Source: DASXVX01 sp036504075
GTDB lineage: Bacteria > Bacillota > Sulfobacillia > Symbiobacteriales > Symbiobacteriaceae
Reading direction: 5' to 3'
NCBI GenBank assembly: GCA_036504075.1
Contig: DASXVX010000061.1
Span: forward strand, 51,142 to 115,141
DNA length: 64,000 bases
Shown here: positions 1 through 8,570 of the stretch, one piece after another
How the letters are laid out: each line of letters starts with the position of its first letter
How positions within the stretch are numbered: the first letter of the stretch is position 1
Notes under the pieces: model-generated
Database searches by the model: none
The model's input: the letters and a program-made list of their open reading frames with translations, nothing else
Told to the model about the DNA's origin: nothing
Made by a program: the position numbers and the translations under genes

Positions 1-1071
1 CGGACCATCGCGGAATCCTCCCGGCAGATGACGGAGACCACCGGCGAAGTGACCCGGGCCGTGGAAGGCGTCGCCCAGTCGGCCGCACAGGTAGCCCAGG
101 GCGCCTCGGAGCAGGTGATGAGCGTGCAGACCATGGCCCAGGTGGTCGACCAGACCCGGGCCTCCATCAGTCAGATCGCCTCCGGCGCCGGTGCCCAGGC
201 CGTCGCCGCTCAGGGCATGTCCGCCATATCGGCCCAAATGGCCGCTGCCGTGAATGACGTGGCCGCCAAGGCCGATACCGTCTCCCAGGCCTCTCGGGAG
301 GCCGCCGGCAAAGCCCGGCAGGGCGATACGGTGATGCAGGAGACCGTTCAGGGGATGCAGCGCATCCGCACGGCGGTCCTGGACTCGGCCAGCCAGATCC
401 GGGAACTGGGTCTCCTCTCCGGGCAAATCGGCGAGATCACCGCTGCGATCACCGCCATCGCCGACCAGACCAACCTGCTGGCCCTTAACGCCGCCATCGA
501 GGCCGCCCGGGCCGGCGAGCACGGCCGGGGTTTCGCCGTCGTCGCTGAGGAAGTCCGGCGGCTGGCCGAACGGGCCGGGACGTCGGCCAAGGAGATCGCT
601 GAGCTCGTCAAGTCCATCCAAACCGGCACCGCCCGGGCCGTAACCGCCATGGCGACCGGTACCGCCGAAGTGGAGACCGGCGCCCGCCTGGCCGACGGTG
701 CCGGCGTCGCCCTCCGGGAGATCACCGACATGGTCAAGGCCACCACCGCCGACGTCGAGGCCATTGCCATCAACGCCCGGCAACTGACCGCTCTCAGCCG
801 CCAGGTGGTCACAGCGGTGGAGGAGGTCGCCGCCATTTCCCAGGAGAACTCGGCCGCCACCGAAGAGATGGCCGCCGGATCAGACACCCTCGCCCAGTCT
901 GCCGGGGACATCGCTCATGTTTCCGAAGCCAACGCCGCCGCAGCCGAAGAGGTGTCCGCCGCCGGCGAGGAACTCTCCGGATCCATGGGCGAGATTGCCA
1001 CCTCTGCCGCCGGGCTCCTGACTGTGGCGCAGGCCCTCGAATCCCAAATTTTTCAGTTCCGGTTATCCTGA
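1..1071 (+). CDS. Methyl-accepting chemotaxis protein, C-terminal part (cut by window start)
   Basis: The reading frame is open from base 1, so the start lies outside the window; 356 residues are present. They form the long cytoplasmic coiled-coil signalling hairpin of chemoreceptors, which controls the CheA kinase through CheW. The hairpin tip is recognisable around residues 150-190, with the conserved stretches DQTNLLALNAAIEAARAGE and GFAVVAEEVRRLAE. Heptad-like Ala-rich helices with E/Q pairs suited to methylation lie on both sides. No sensor domain or membrane segment is visible, because the N-terminus is missing. It lies directly upstream of the flagellar operon but is separated from it by a promoter. 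Confidence 0.95.
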   Translation, partial: RTIAESSRQMTETTGEVTRAVEGVAQSAAQVAQGASEQVMSVQTMAQVVDQTRASISQIASGAGAQAVAAQGMSAISAQMAAAVNDVAAKADTVSQASREAAGKARQGDTVMQETVQGMQRIRTAVLDSASQIRELGLLSGQIGEITAAITAIADQTNLLALNAAIEAARAGEHGRGFAVVAEEVRRLAERAGTSAKEIAELVKSIQTGTARAVTAMATGTAEVETGARLADGAGVALREITDMVKATTADVEAIAINARQLTALSRQVVTAVEEVAAISQENSAATEEMAAGSDTLAQSAGDIAHVSEANAAAAEEVSAAGEELSGSMGEIATSAAGLLTVAQALESQIFQFRLS

Positions 1072-1111
1072 AGCCGGAACAGTTAGTTCGCCCGAAGTTC
1101 ATATGCCGATA

Positions 1112-1140
1112 TTGAACCCGCCCACATATGGTGCTATAGT
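1112..1140 (+). promoter_or_regulatory. Sigma-A type promoter of the flagellar operon
   Basis: TTGAAC at 1112-1117 and TATAGT at 1135-1140 are separated by exactly 17 bases, a near-consensus housekeeping promoter. It lies between the chemoreceptor stop and the first small gene of the flagellar operon. It probably drives the long fliM-to-sigD transcript. Predicted by eye only. Confidence 0.7.
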
Positions 1141-1203
1141 GATATTGGCATGGTTACCCAGATCTTTACTCTTCACACACACAGATCCTCGGGAGGTGAG
1201 GGC

Positions 1204-1551
1204 GTGCGCGGATTCCCATTTGCTTCCGCTCCTGAAGCGCAGGCCAACTCCGGTAGTCACCTGATCGCTGAGTCTGATGAGGGCCCAACAAGACCCTTGT
1301 ATGCACAACTTGCCGACGACCTGATGGCCTTTCTTGAAGCTGAACAGCGTCGCCGCCGGCTGCCAGGCCGTCCCGATGTACCCAAGGGGGTCATCGTGGC
1401 GTTCGGTCTGGAAGCGTATCGTGAACTGGTGAACATCGCTGAGGAGCTGGATTCGAACGCTCCGGTGCAGGAGCAGGTGGCCGCTCTGGTCAATCTGCTT
1501 CACCGGTGCAAGGTGCCGATTATCACGCCCAAGCGCGGACACAAGACCTAA
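1204..1551 (+). CDS. Small hypothetical protein at the head of the flagellar operon
   Basis: This frame encodes 115 residues from GTG 1204, preceded by GGGAGGTGAG. An in-frame ATG at 1150 lacks a good ribosome site and falls right at the predicted transcription start, so GTG is preferred. The product is soluble, with a flexible first third, a helical middle containing an EAEQRRRR patch, and a C-terminal part (VAALVNLLHRCKVPIITP) that looks like a compact helix-strand. I do not recognise the family. Its position 30 bases before fliM and after the promoter suggests a flagellar accessory or regulatory role, but nothing in the sequence proves this. Confidence 0.65.
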   Translation: MRGFPFASAPEAQANSGSHLIAESDEGPTRPLYAQLADDLMAFLEAEQRRRRLPGRPDVPKGVIVAFGLEAYRELVNIAEELDSNAPVQEQVAALVNLLHRCKVPIITPKRGHKT

Positions 1552-1580
1552 CTTTGCCGTGGGGATACGGAGGACCGTGC

Positions 1581-2561
1581 ATGGAGAACCCACTCAGCCA
1601 AAGTGAAATCGATGCCTTGATGCGAACCCTGCTGCCGTCCACAAGCGAGGACATCTTTCAGACCCGGACGGCGTCCGTTCGCGTATACGATTTCCGGCGT
1701 CCCGGCAAGTTCAGCAAGGACTTGCTCCGAACGCTATTCATGGTGCATGACACCTTTGCCCGGCTCCTGCAGGGGTTCTTTGCCGCTGCCCTGCGGACCC
1801 GGGTCCAGGTATCGGTTCGCAGTACCAACCAGTACTCCAGTTCCGAGTACACGCAGTTGCTGCCCAACCCCTGCGTGGTGGCCAAGTTCGAAATCCGGCC
1901 GCTGCCCGGCACCTGCTTCATTGAAATGAGCCACAATATCGCCTTCGCCATCGTCGACCGAGTCTTTGGCGGCCATGGCAGCGAGGTGCAGCCGCAGCGT
2001 GGTCTATCCGAGATCGAACTCAGCGTCATCCAGCGGATGACCGCCGACCTGTTCACGCCGCTGCGGGAAGCCTGGCGCAACGTGGCCGAAATCCAGCCGA
2101 CGCTGGACAGCATGGAGACGAACCCCATGTTCCTCCAGAACAGCGCTGCGGCCGAAGTGGTAGCCGTCATCACGCTGGGCATCGACATCGGCGAGCATAA
2201 GGGCCACATCTCGCTGTCGTTCCCCTACGCCACTGTCGAGCCTGTGCTTGCCAGACTCTCGCCCCAGACCTGGCTGGCGTCCGACCGCCCGGAGACGGAA
2301 GAGGAAGAACGTCAGGTCATTCAAAAATCTGTGGGCGACGCACCGCTGGGCATGCGGGCCATCCTGGGCAAGAGCAACATCAAGGTCCAGGAATTCGTGG
2401 AACTGAAGGCCGGCGACGTGCTCCTGCTGGGGACGAAAGTGAACGGCGACGTCCAGGTATTCGTCGGGGACAGGCTATTGTTCCTCGGGCGACCGGGTCT
2501 CATGGGCGACAAGATGAGTGTGCAAATCACCCGGCACGCCGTCGAACGGCCCAAGGAGTAA
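1581..2561 (+). CDS. fliM: Flagellar motor switch protein FliM
   Basis: FliM forms the middle of the C-ring and binds phosphorylated CheY to switch rotation. The 326 residues begin with the CheY-binding peptide LSQSEIDAL (residues 5-13). A CheC-like middle domain follows, with the GG motif in VDRVFGGHG, and then a C-terminal SpoA (surface presentation) domain ending GDKMSVQITR. Start ATG 1581 is chosen because GGAGG ends 7 bases upstream; the upstream in-frame extension has no such site. FliM sits at the operon head, far from fliN (14366), unlike the Bacillus order where fliM follows fliL. Confidence 0.95.
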   Translation: MENPLSQSEIDALMRTLLPSTSEDIFQTRTASVRVYDFRRPGKFSKDLLRTLFMVHDTFARLLQGFFAAALRTRVQVSVRSTNQYSSSEYTQLLPNPCVVAKFEIRPLPGTCFIEMSHNIAFAIVDRVFGGHGSEVQPQRGLSEIELSVIQRMTADLFTPLREAWRNVAEIQPTLDSMETNPMFLQNSAAAEVVAVITLGIDIGEHKGHISLSFPYATVEPVLARLSPQTWLASDRPETEEEERQVIQKSVGDAPLGMRAILGKSNIKVQEFVELKAGDVLLLGTKVNGDVQVFVGDRLLFLGRPGLMGDKMSVQITRHAVERPKE

Positions 2562-2568
2562 TCCCCAT

Positions 2569-3093
2569 ATGAACGAACAAACAATCAGCGCCTATATGAA
2601 GGCCGAGTTCATGAATCCCTTCGTGTTCGGCATTTTGCGAGTGCTCGCCTCCGAGGCCAAACTCGCAAAGTCTGTGCCCACCAAACCTGGCCTGGTGATG
2701 GCCGACGCCACCATGCACGCCGTAAATGTCGTCATCGGCGTGGTGGGAACCGTTCAGGGACTGGTGATCTACGGCATGGATCTGTCCACGGCCAAAGGGA
2801 TCATCAAGGCCATGGCCGGCATGGAAATCCCCATGACCGACCCCATGGCGGAGAGCGCGCTGAGCGAACTCGGCAACCTGATTACCGGTCTGGCTTCGAG
2901 CGGGCTGGAGGGCGCCGGCTATCCCTGCCGGATTTCGCCGCCGGCCCTCGTCCAGGGCACCGGCCGGCCCATTACGAAGATGTCCGTCCCCATGGTGGTG
3001 GTGCCGATCTCCACCGAACTGGGTGAGATCAAGATTTACCTGGCGCTGGCCAGTAACCCCAGCGCAGCACCGGCTAATTCGCCCGGGAGGTGA
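2569..3093 (+). CDS. cheX: CheY-P phosphatase CheX
   Basis: CheX dephosphorylates CheY-P and so ends the motor signal. The 174 residues show the CheX fold pattern: an N-terminal helix (YMKAEFMNPFVFGILRVL), a Gly-rich strand (IGVVGTVQGLVIYGMD), and the catalytic helix with the E-x2-N signature in SELGNLITG. Start ATG 2569 has AAGGAG about 11 bases upstream, overlapping the end of fliM. The stop lies inside the ribosome site of the following rod gene, indicating tight coupling. Pairing with fliM is functionally sensible. A CheC-type paralog is less likely because only one E-x2-N motif is visible. Confidence 0.88.
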   Translation: MNEQTISAYMKAEFMNPFVFGILRVLASEAKLAKSVPTKPGLVMADATMHAVNVVIGVVGTVQGLVIYGMDLSTAKGIIKAMAGMEIPMTDPMAESALSELGNLITGLASSGLEGAGYPCRISPPALVQGTGRPITKMSVPMVVVPISTELGEIKIYLALASNPSAAPANSPGR

Positions 3094-3098
3094 ACGGT

Positions 3099-3773
3099 AT
3101 GATCCGAGGGATTCAGGCGTCAATCCGGGGCATGGCCGCCGAGCAGGCCCGCACCGATGCGGCCTCCAACAACGTTGCGAATATCGATACCGACGGCTAC
3201 AAGCGCACAAGCGTCAGCACAACCGATTTCGGCAACATGCTGGTCCAACTGGTCGATCCGACCATGGACGGGATCCCCGTGATCGGCCAGATCGGTACGG
3301 GGGCCACGGTGGAGAGTACGACGCGGGACAACTCGCCCGGCCCCATCCAGGAGACGGGCAACCCCATGGACGTGGCACTCACCGGCGCCGGCCAGTTCAC
3401 GTTCCAGGGTCCGAACGGTCCCGCCTACACCCGCCTCGGCGCTTTTCACCGGGACAACCAGGGCCAGCTGGTAACGGCCCAGGGCTACCCGCTCCTGGTG
3501 AGCGGCAAGCCGGTAGGCGCGGGGGCCAGAGAGGTCACCGTTGCACAGGACGGCACCGTGCTGCTGGACGGCAAAGCCGCAGGAACGCTTGACATCCAGG
3601 GCGGCGACGGCAAACCGCTGGCGCTCAAGTCCCTGGAGCACAGCAACGTCGACCTGGCTCAGGAAATGACCGACATGATCATCGCGATGCGCGCTTTCCA
3701 GGCGAATCAGCGGGCGCTGGCGATGCAGGACAATACGCTCAACCGCACCGTCAACGAGATCGGTAAGGTCTAG
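3099..3773 (+). CDS. flgF: Flagellar rod protein, FlgF/FlgG family
   Basis: This proximal or distal rod subunit of 224 residues is exported by the flagellar type III apparatus. The N-terminal rod motif ASNNVANIDTDGYKR and the C-terminal heptad helix ending in MRAFQANQRAL are both present and typical of rod/hook proteins. The central part is the FlgE/F/G beta domain, with MDVALTGAGQF and YTRLGAF. ATG 3099 is preferred to GTG 3090 because the GTG lies inside the GGGAGGTGA ribosome site. FlgF and FlgG cannot be separated with certainty; the 224-residue length fits FlgF slightly better. It precedes flgB, an unusual place. Confidence 0.88.
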   Translation: MIRGIQASIRGMAAEQARTDAASNNVANIDTDGYKRTSVSTTDFGNMLVQLVDPTMDGIPVIGQIGTGATVESTTRDNSPGPIQETGNPMDVALTGAGQFTFQGPNGPAYTRLGAFHRDNQGQLVTAQGYPLLVSGKPVGAGAREVTVAQDGTVLLDGKAAGTLDIQGGDGKPLALKSLEHSNVDLAQEMTDMIIAMRAFQANQRALAMQDNTLNRTVNEIGKV

Positions 3774-3796
3774 GACGGGTAAGGAGGGACGAATCC

Positions 3797-4150
3797 ATGC
3801 CAGGTGTCAATGTGACCGACGCCCTTCAGCGGGCGATGCAGGCTTCCCAGCTCCGGCAGACCGTCATTGCGAATAACATCGCCAACGCCAACACGCCGGG
3901 CTTCAAGCGCTCCCACGTGGAGTTCGAGCAGTTGCTCACGAAGGCGTTGGTCGACGGGAAGGACGTCAACACGGTCCAGCCCGCGGTCGTCCAGGAGACG
4001 GACACTTCGCTCCGCCCGGACGGCAACAACGTGGACATGGAAGTCGAAATGGCGGAGATGGCCGGTAACCAGATCGCCTACGCCACCCTGACCCGCCAGC
4101 TCTCTGATCACTTCAACCGCATGCGGATGGTCATCCGGGGAGGCGCTTAA
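3797..4150 (+). CDS. flgB: Flagellar basal-body rod protein FlgB
   Basis: FlgB is one of the proximal rod proteins that cross the periplasm or cell wall. The 117-residue length is normal for the family. The N-terminal rod signature NNIANANTPGFKR is followed by a short loop, and the C-terminal helix contains NQIAYATLTRQLSDHFNRMR. AAGGAGGG sits 9 bases before ATG 3797. The stop is 3 bases before flgC, the classic flgBC pair. Confidence 0.95.
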   Translation: MPGVNVTDALQRAMQASQLRQTVIANNIANANTPGFKRSHVEFEQLLTKALVDGKDVNTVQPAVVQETDTSLRPDGNNVDMEVEMAEMAGNQIAYATLTRQLSDHFNRMRMVIRGGA

Positions 4151-4153
4151 CGA

Positions 4154-4597
4154 ATGAACCTCTTCAAGGCCCTGAACGTCAGCGCTTCAGCGCTGACCGC
4201 TGAACGGCTCCGGATGGATGTCGTCGCCGGCAACATCGCGAACATCAACACGACCAGGACCGCCGACGGCCAGCCATACCGCCGCAAGTTCGTCACCCAG
4301 CAGGAGCGGGGGCAGTCTTTTGCGGATCTGCTGGTCCAGCAGCAAGCCGGTACGGCCCCGGAGACGGGCAACGGCGTGCAGATCACGTCCATTCAGACCG
4401 ATCAGTCGCCGTTCAAGCTCAAGTACGACCCGACCAGCCCGGAGGCCGATGCCAACGGCATGGTCAAGCTGCCGAACGTCGACCTGCTGCAGGAGATCAC
4501 CGACATGATGCTCGCCTCCCGGGCTTACGAAGCCAACGTGACGGCACTCAACGCCACGAAGGCGATGGCCATGAAGTCGCTGGAAATCGGGCGGTAA
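4154..4597 (+). CDS. flgC: Flagellar basal-body rod protein FlgC
   Basis: This proximal rod protein of 147 residues has the N-terminal signature VVAGNIANINTTRTADGQPYRRK and C-terminal VNLLQEITDMMLASRAYEANVTALNATKAM-type helices, here split between residues 105 and 145. Both are diagnostic of FlgC. It starts 3 bases after flgB, so translation is coupled, and precedes fliE as in Bacillus. Confidence 0.95.
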   Translation: MNLFKALNVSASALTAERLRMDVVAGNIANINTTRTADGQPYRRKFVTQQERGQSFADLLVQQQAGTAPETGNGVQITSIQTDQSPFKLKYDPTSPEADANGMVKLPNVDLLQEITDMMLASRAYEANVTALNATKAMAMKSLEIGR

Positions 4598-4627
4598 CCG
4601 GAAACGCAACGGGAGGTGCCGTAGGTC

Positions 4628-4936
4628 GTGGATATTAGCAGACTCAACAGTATCCTGACGCTGGATACACCGAAGCTTTCGCTGGAAGATAAAGTCCAGC
4701 CGCAGCCGGCGGGACAGCCCAGCTTCGGGCAGATGCTGGACCAGGCACTGCAGCAGGTGGAGGCCGACAGCCAGGCATCGGACGCTGCGTCCGTGAAGCT
4801 GGCCACCGGTCAGACTGATAACATCGCCGAGGTCATGATCGCCAACGAACGAGCGAATCTCAGCCTGAGCCTGACTCTCCAGGTCCGCAACAAGCTCCTG
4901 GAGGCTTATCAGGAAATCGTCCGCATGCCGCTCTAG
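4628..4936 (+). CDS. fliE: Flagellar hook-basal body protein FliE
   Basis: FliE is the small adaptor between the MS ring and the rod and is the first substrate of the export gate. The 102 residues contain the family core SFGQMLDQALQQVEADSQASD followed by AEVMIANERANLSLSLTLQVRNKLLEAYQEI, both shown here only in part. The GTG start at 4628 follows GGGAGGTG by about 9 bases. It sits between flgC and the MS-ring gene, as expected. Confidence 0.93.
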   Translation: MDISRLNSILTLDTPKLSLEDKVQPQPAGQPSFGQMLDQALQQVEADSQASDAASVKLATGQTDNIAEVMIANERANLSLSLTLQVRNKLLEAYQEIVRMPL

Positions 4937-4981
4937 TAGGACGCCGGGCTGCACCGGCTCCGGAGACCGGAGGGAAACCGC

Positions 4982-7696
4982 TTGCCTAAGATGCTCACCG
5001 ACCTGTTTGGTCGCTTGAAGGAAGCCTGGGGTCGCTTCTCGCCGCCGCAGCGGATGGTCACGCTGCTGCTGGTCGGCGCTGCGGTGCTCGCCGTGGGGTA
5101 CGGCATGTACATGAACCGCGACGTTTACGCGGTGCTGTATACCGGACTCGACGGCAAAGATGCCGCGTCGATCGCCGCAAAGCTCGACGAGGCCAAAATC
5201 CCCAAGAAGCTTTCCGGCGACGGGGGCACGATTTCCGTGCCGGAGTCCCAGAAACTGACGGCAAAGCTCGCAATGGCCCAGGCAGGTCTGCCCAAAGGCG
5301 GCACCGGTCCCGGGCTAGAGTTGTTTGACACGCCGCAGCTGACCGCCACCGACTTCGACAAGCGGATCAACCTGGTCCGGGCCAAGAAAGGCGAACTGGA
5401 AAAGGCGCTGATGATGCTCGACGACGTGGAGACAGCGGTCGTCAGTCTGAATCCCACCGAGTCCAGTGCCTTCGTCCGGGACCAGCGCCCGCCCACCGCT
5501 TCGGTCATCATAAAGCCCAAAGGCGGCCGCAAGCTGCCTCAGAAAACCGCCAACGTCATCATCGCCGCTGCGGCCAGCACGGTGGAAGGACTCACGTTCG
5601 ACAACGTCCGCCTGGCCGATACCGCCGGCACCAGCTACTACTACGACGGTACCGGCAACCAGGCCGGCCTGGACGGCGACAAGCTGGCCGTGCAGCGCCA
5701 ACAGCAGGCCGACTATGAGAAGTCCATTCTGCGGGTGCTGGAGCCGATTTTTGGTCCGGGACACGTCGTGGTGGCGGTCACCCTGGACTACAACTGGGAG
5801 ACCAGCAAGACGGAGCGGACCGATCTGGGTGCGCCCCAGCCGGTCAGCACGTCGACCTCCCGAGAGTCCAGCACCAATACCCAGACGCCGAAGCCCGTCG
5901 ATCCCGCCGCCCCGCCCAACTACCCCACGGGGACGACTGGCACCGGCTCGTCGGCCTCCGACAAGTATGTCTCCCAGACGAATTACACGTCCAGCAGCAA
6001 GACGACGACCACCACCAGCTTGCCGGCCGGGACCATCAAGAGCCGGACCGCATCGATCACCATCGACGCCGCCAGCCTGCCCGACGCCACGGCGACCCAG
6101 ATCATGAAGCTGGCGGCCAACGCGCTGGGTGCGACCACAAATGACATCGCCGTCCTGCCCATGCCGTTCATCGCGACAACCATGCCGACCCTGCCAACCC
6201 AGAAGAGCAATTTCCAGGTCGCGCCGCTCACGCTCACCATCGGCCTCGGCGGCTTGGCACTCCTGATTCTTCTTTACAGCATCATGGCCTTGCGGCGGCA
6301 GCCCGAGCCCGAACCCGCCATGCAGCCGCTGCTCGCCGGCCTGCCGACCATGTCGCCACACATGGGGACCACGCTGGATGTGGCCCTGGGCCTCGAGCGG
6401 GGTGCGGATTTCGGACAGCCGCCACGAATGGGCTTGCCCGACATGGGCACCTCCGGCCTTCCGAACTTCGGCGAGCCCGAAGTGCCACTGCCGTCGGCGG
6501 AGCAAATGGAAGGCAAGACCGCCCGCCAGCAGCTGGAAATGGTCATTCAGGCCAAGCCGAAGCGCCAGTTGGTCATCGGCAACCAGGAGATTCCGCCCGA
6601 GTTCCTCACGATCCTCGAAGACCTGGGTACCAACGCTTCGGAGGCCTGCGCCTCAGTCCTGAGCGCCTGGCTGAAAGGCACGACGAACCCCAACTCCAAG
6701 CTCTCCGGCCCGCAGAAGGCCGCCATCCTCTCGATCAACGTCGGGTCCGATCTGTCGGCCCGCATGATTCAGCACCTGGCCGACGAAGAGATCGAAGCCC
6801 TCACGGTCCAGATTGCCCGGGCCGAGAAGGTCTCGGCTACCGAGCGGGACGACCTCTTCCAGGAGTTCATCGAGATCACCACCGCAGAGCGGTACATCCA
6901 CTCCGGCGGTATCGACTACGCCCGGCAACTGCTCGGCAAGGCGATTGGCGAACGGCGTGCCAACGACATTCTGCAGCGCCTGACCACGCATCTGCGCAAG
7001 CGGCCATTCGATTCGGTGCGCCGCACCGATCCCAGCCAGTTGGCCGGCTTCCTGCAGAACGAACACCCGCAGACCGTGTCGGTCGTGTTGGCTCACCTGC
7101 CCGCCGACCAGGCAGCGCTGGTCATCGCCGACCTCCCGCCGGAGCGGCAGGCCGACATCATCAAGCGCATCGCTACCCTCGATCCTACCTCGCCGGAAAT
7201 GCTGCGTGAAGCGGAGCGGGTCCTGGAGCGTAAGCTCTCGGCGCTCATGGCGCAGGAGTCCAGCGCCGCCGGCGGCGTCAACTGGGTTGTGGACGTGCTC
7301 AACCGGGTGGACCGCTCTACCGAGCGGGGCATCATGGGCACGCTGTCCGCCGAAGATCCGGAACTCGCCAACGAGATTGCCCAGCGGATGTTCCTCTTCG
7401 AGGACATCGTCCGCCTGGACGACATTACCGTTCAGCGTGTTCTGCGTGACGTGGACATGAACAAGGATCTGCCGCTCGCCCTCAAGGCCGCGAAGGAAGA
7501 GGTCTGGCGGAAAATCACTTCCAACGTCTCCCGGCGTACGTCCGACGCGCTCAGAGAAGCCGTCGACCTGCTCGGGCCAGTCCGCATCCGTGACGTCGAA
7601 GAGGCTCAGGCTCGCATCGTGGGCCTGATCCGCAAGCTGGACGAAATGGGTGAGATTCAACTGACCAGGGGTGAGCAACAAGATGAGTTTATTTAA
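4982..7696 (+). CDS. fliF-fliG: Natural fusion of MS-ring protein FliF and switch protein FliG
   Basis: One uninterrupted 904-residue frame encodes both the MS ring (FliF) and the torque-bearing switch protein (FliG). Residues 25-44 are the first FliF membrane helix, the ring-building motifs follow to about residue 400, and residues 416-437 are the second helix. The FliF tail that normally binds FliG is kept (LGTNASEACASVLSAWLKG, to about residue 566). After only 6-8 residues, FliG starts at LSGPQKAAIL (about residue 574) and runs its full length of about 330 residues. It includes the EHPQ motif and the charged torque helix FEDIVRLDD / LRDVDMNKDL. TTG 4982 has GGAGGG 7 bases upstream. No separate fliG is present in the window. 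The end overlaps fliH by 14 bases. Confidence 0.93.
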   Translation: MPKMLTDLFGRLKEAWGRFSPPQRMVTLLLVGAAVLAVGYGMYMNRDVYAVLYTGLDGKDAASIAAKLDEAKIPKKLSGDGGTISVPESQKLTAKLAMAQAGLPKGGTGPGLELFDTPQLTATDFDKRINLVRAKKGELEKALMMLDDVETAVVSLNPTESSAFVRDQRPPTASVIIKPKGGRKLPQKTANVIIAAAASTVEGLTFDNVRLADTAGTSYYYDGTGNQAGLDGDKLAVQRQQQADYEKSILRVLEPIFGPGHVVVAVTLDYNWETSKTERTDLGAPQPVSTSTSRESSTNTQTPKPVDPAAPPNYPTGTTGTGSSASDKYVSQTNYTSSSKTTTTTSLPAGTIKSRTASITIDAASLPDATATQIMKLAANALGATTNDIAVLPMPFIATTMPTLPTQKSNFQVAPLTLTIGLGGLALLILLYSIMALRRQPEPEPAMQPLLAGLPTMSPHMGTTLDVALGLERGADFGQPPRMGLPDMGTSGLPNFGEPEVPLPSAEQMEGKTARQQLEMVIQAKPKRQLVIGNQEIPPEFLTILEDLGTNASEACASVLSAWLKGTTNPNSKLSGPQKAAILSINVGSDLSARMIQHLADEEIEALTVQIARAEKVSATERDDLFQEFIEITTAERYIHSGGIDYARQLLGKAIGERRANDILQRLTTHLRKRPFDSVRRTDPSQLAGFLQNEHPQTVSVVLAHLPADQAALVIADLPPERQADIIKRIATLDPTSPEMLREAERVLERKLSALMAQESSAAGGVNWVVDVLNRVDRSTERGIMGTLSAEDPELANEIAQRMFLFEDIVRLDDITVQRVLRDVDMNKDLPLALKAAKEEVWRKITSNVSRRTSDALREAVDLLGPVRIRDVEEAQARIVGLIRKLDEMGEIQLTRGEQQDEFI

Positions 7697-8570
7697 AGTG
7701 GGTTCACTTTCCGGGGAAATTGTGGCTCGTCCCGCCTGGCCCCGCTTTATGGCAAACTCCGGCTACGCCCCGTCGGCCTCCCTGGACGAGACGGCAGCAG
7801 CCGCCATGAGCCAGCCCCCGATCCCGGCGGTCACCGCCGCCCCGACCGTGGTGCCTGAATACGAGGACGTTCTTCGCCAGGCCCGGCTCCAGGCGGCGGA
7901 GATCCTTCAGGAAGCCGCCAACGAAGCCGAAAGCGCCGTGAGTTTTGCCCGCGAAGATGGCTTTGAACACGGCCGGCAGGAAGGAATGGCCGCCGCCCAG
8001 GCGGAGGTGGACTTCCTCCGCAAGGACGCTCAGACCGAGTTAGAGAAGGCCCGCATTCAGGCCGATTCCATCCGCAGAACCGCCGAAGCCGCCGCTCAGT
8101 CGGCGGCGGCCCAGGCGGAATCCCAGGCCCAGGCGCTCCTGGCACAGGCCCGGGACGAAGCGGCGCAACTGCTGGAAGCGGTCCGGCAGGAGCAGAATCG
8201 CCGGCTCGACGCGGCGCAGGGCGCCCTGATCGAACTGGCGGTGGCGGCAACCCAGCGGCTGGTCCAGGGCCATCTGGCCCTGCAGCCCGAGGCCGTCGTA
8301 GCGATGATGGCCGCCGGATTGCGCCGCCTGAAAGACTGCAACTGCTCCGTGCGGGTCAGCCCGCAGGACCTGCCGCTCCTGGAGGCCCAGCGGTCCACCC
8401 TGGAACGGGAACTGGCGACCGGGTTCCTCCAGTTGCAGCCCGACCCGGGCCTCAGCCCCGGAAACTACATTATTAACAGTCCGCAAGGGCAGATCGACGG
8501 ACGCCTGGAGAAACAGACGGGCGTGCTGCGTTCGGCCCTGACCAACGCCCTCGGGGGGAGCGCCACGTGA
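7683..8570 (+). CDS. fliH: Flagellar export ATPase regulator FliH
   Basis: FliH is the stalk and negative regulator of the FliI ATPase in the type III export apparatus. The 295 residues comprise a Pro/Ala-rich N-terminus, a long coiled coil (about residues 60-190) rich in A/E/Q with the GxxxG-like stretch GFEHGRQEGMA, and a C-terminal V-ATPase-E-like domain with ISPQ... GNYIINSPQGQIDGRLE. ATG 7683 is preferred to GTG 7671 because AGGGGTGAG lies about 9 bases before it. The stop overlaps the fliI start (GTGA). Confidence 0.9.
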   Translation: MSLFKVGSLSGEIVARPAWPRFMANSGYAPSASLDETAAAAMSQPPIPAVTAAPTVVPEYEDVLRQARLQAAEILQEAANEAESAVSFAREDGFEHGRQEGMAAAQAEVDFLRKDAQTELEKARIQADSIRRTAEAAAQSAAAQAESQAQALLAQARDEAAQLLEAVRQEQNRRLDAAQGALIELAVAATQRLVQGHLALQPEAVVAMMAAGLRRLKDCNCSVRVSPQDLPLLEAQRSTLERELATGFLQLQPDPGLSPGNYIINSPQGQIDGRLEKQTGVLRSALTNALGGSAT

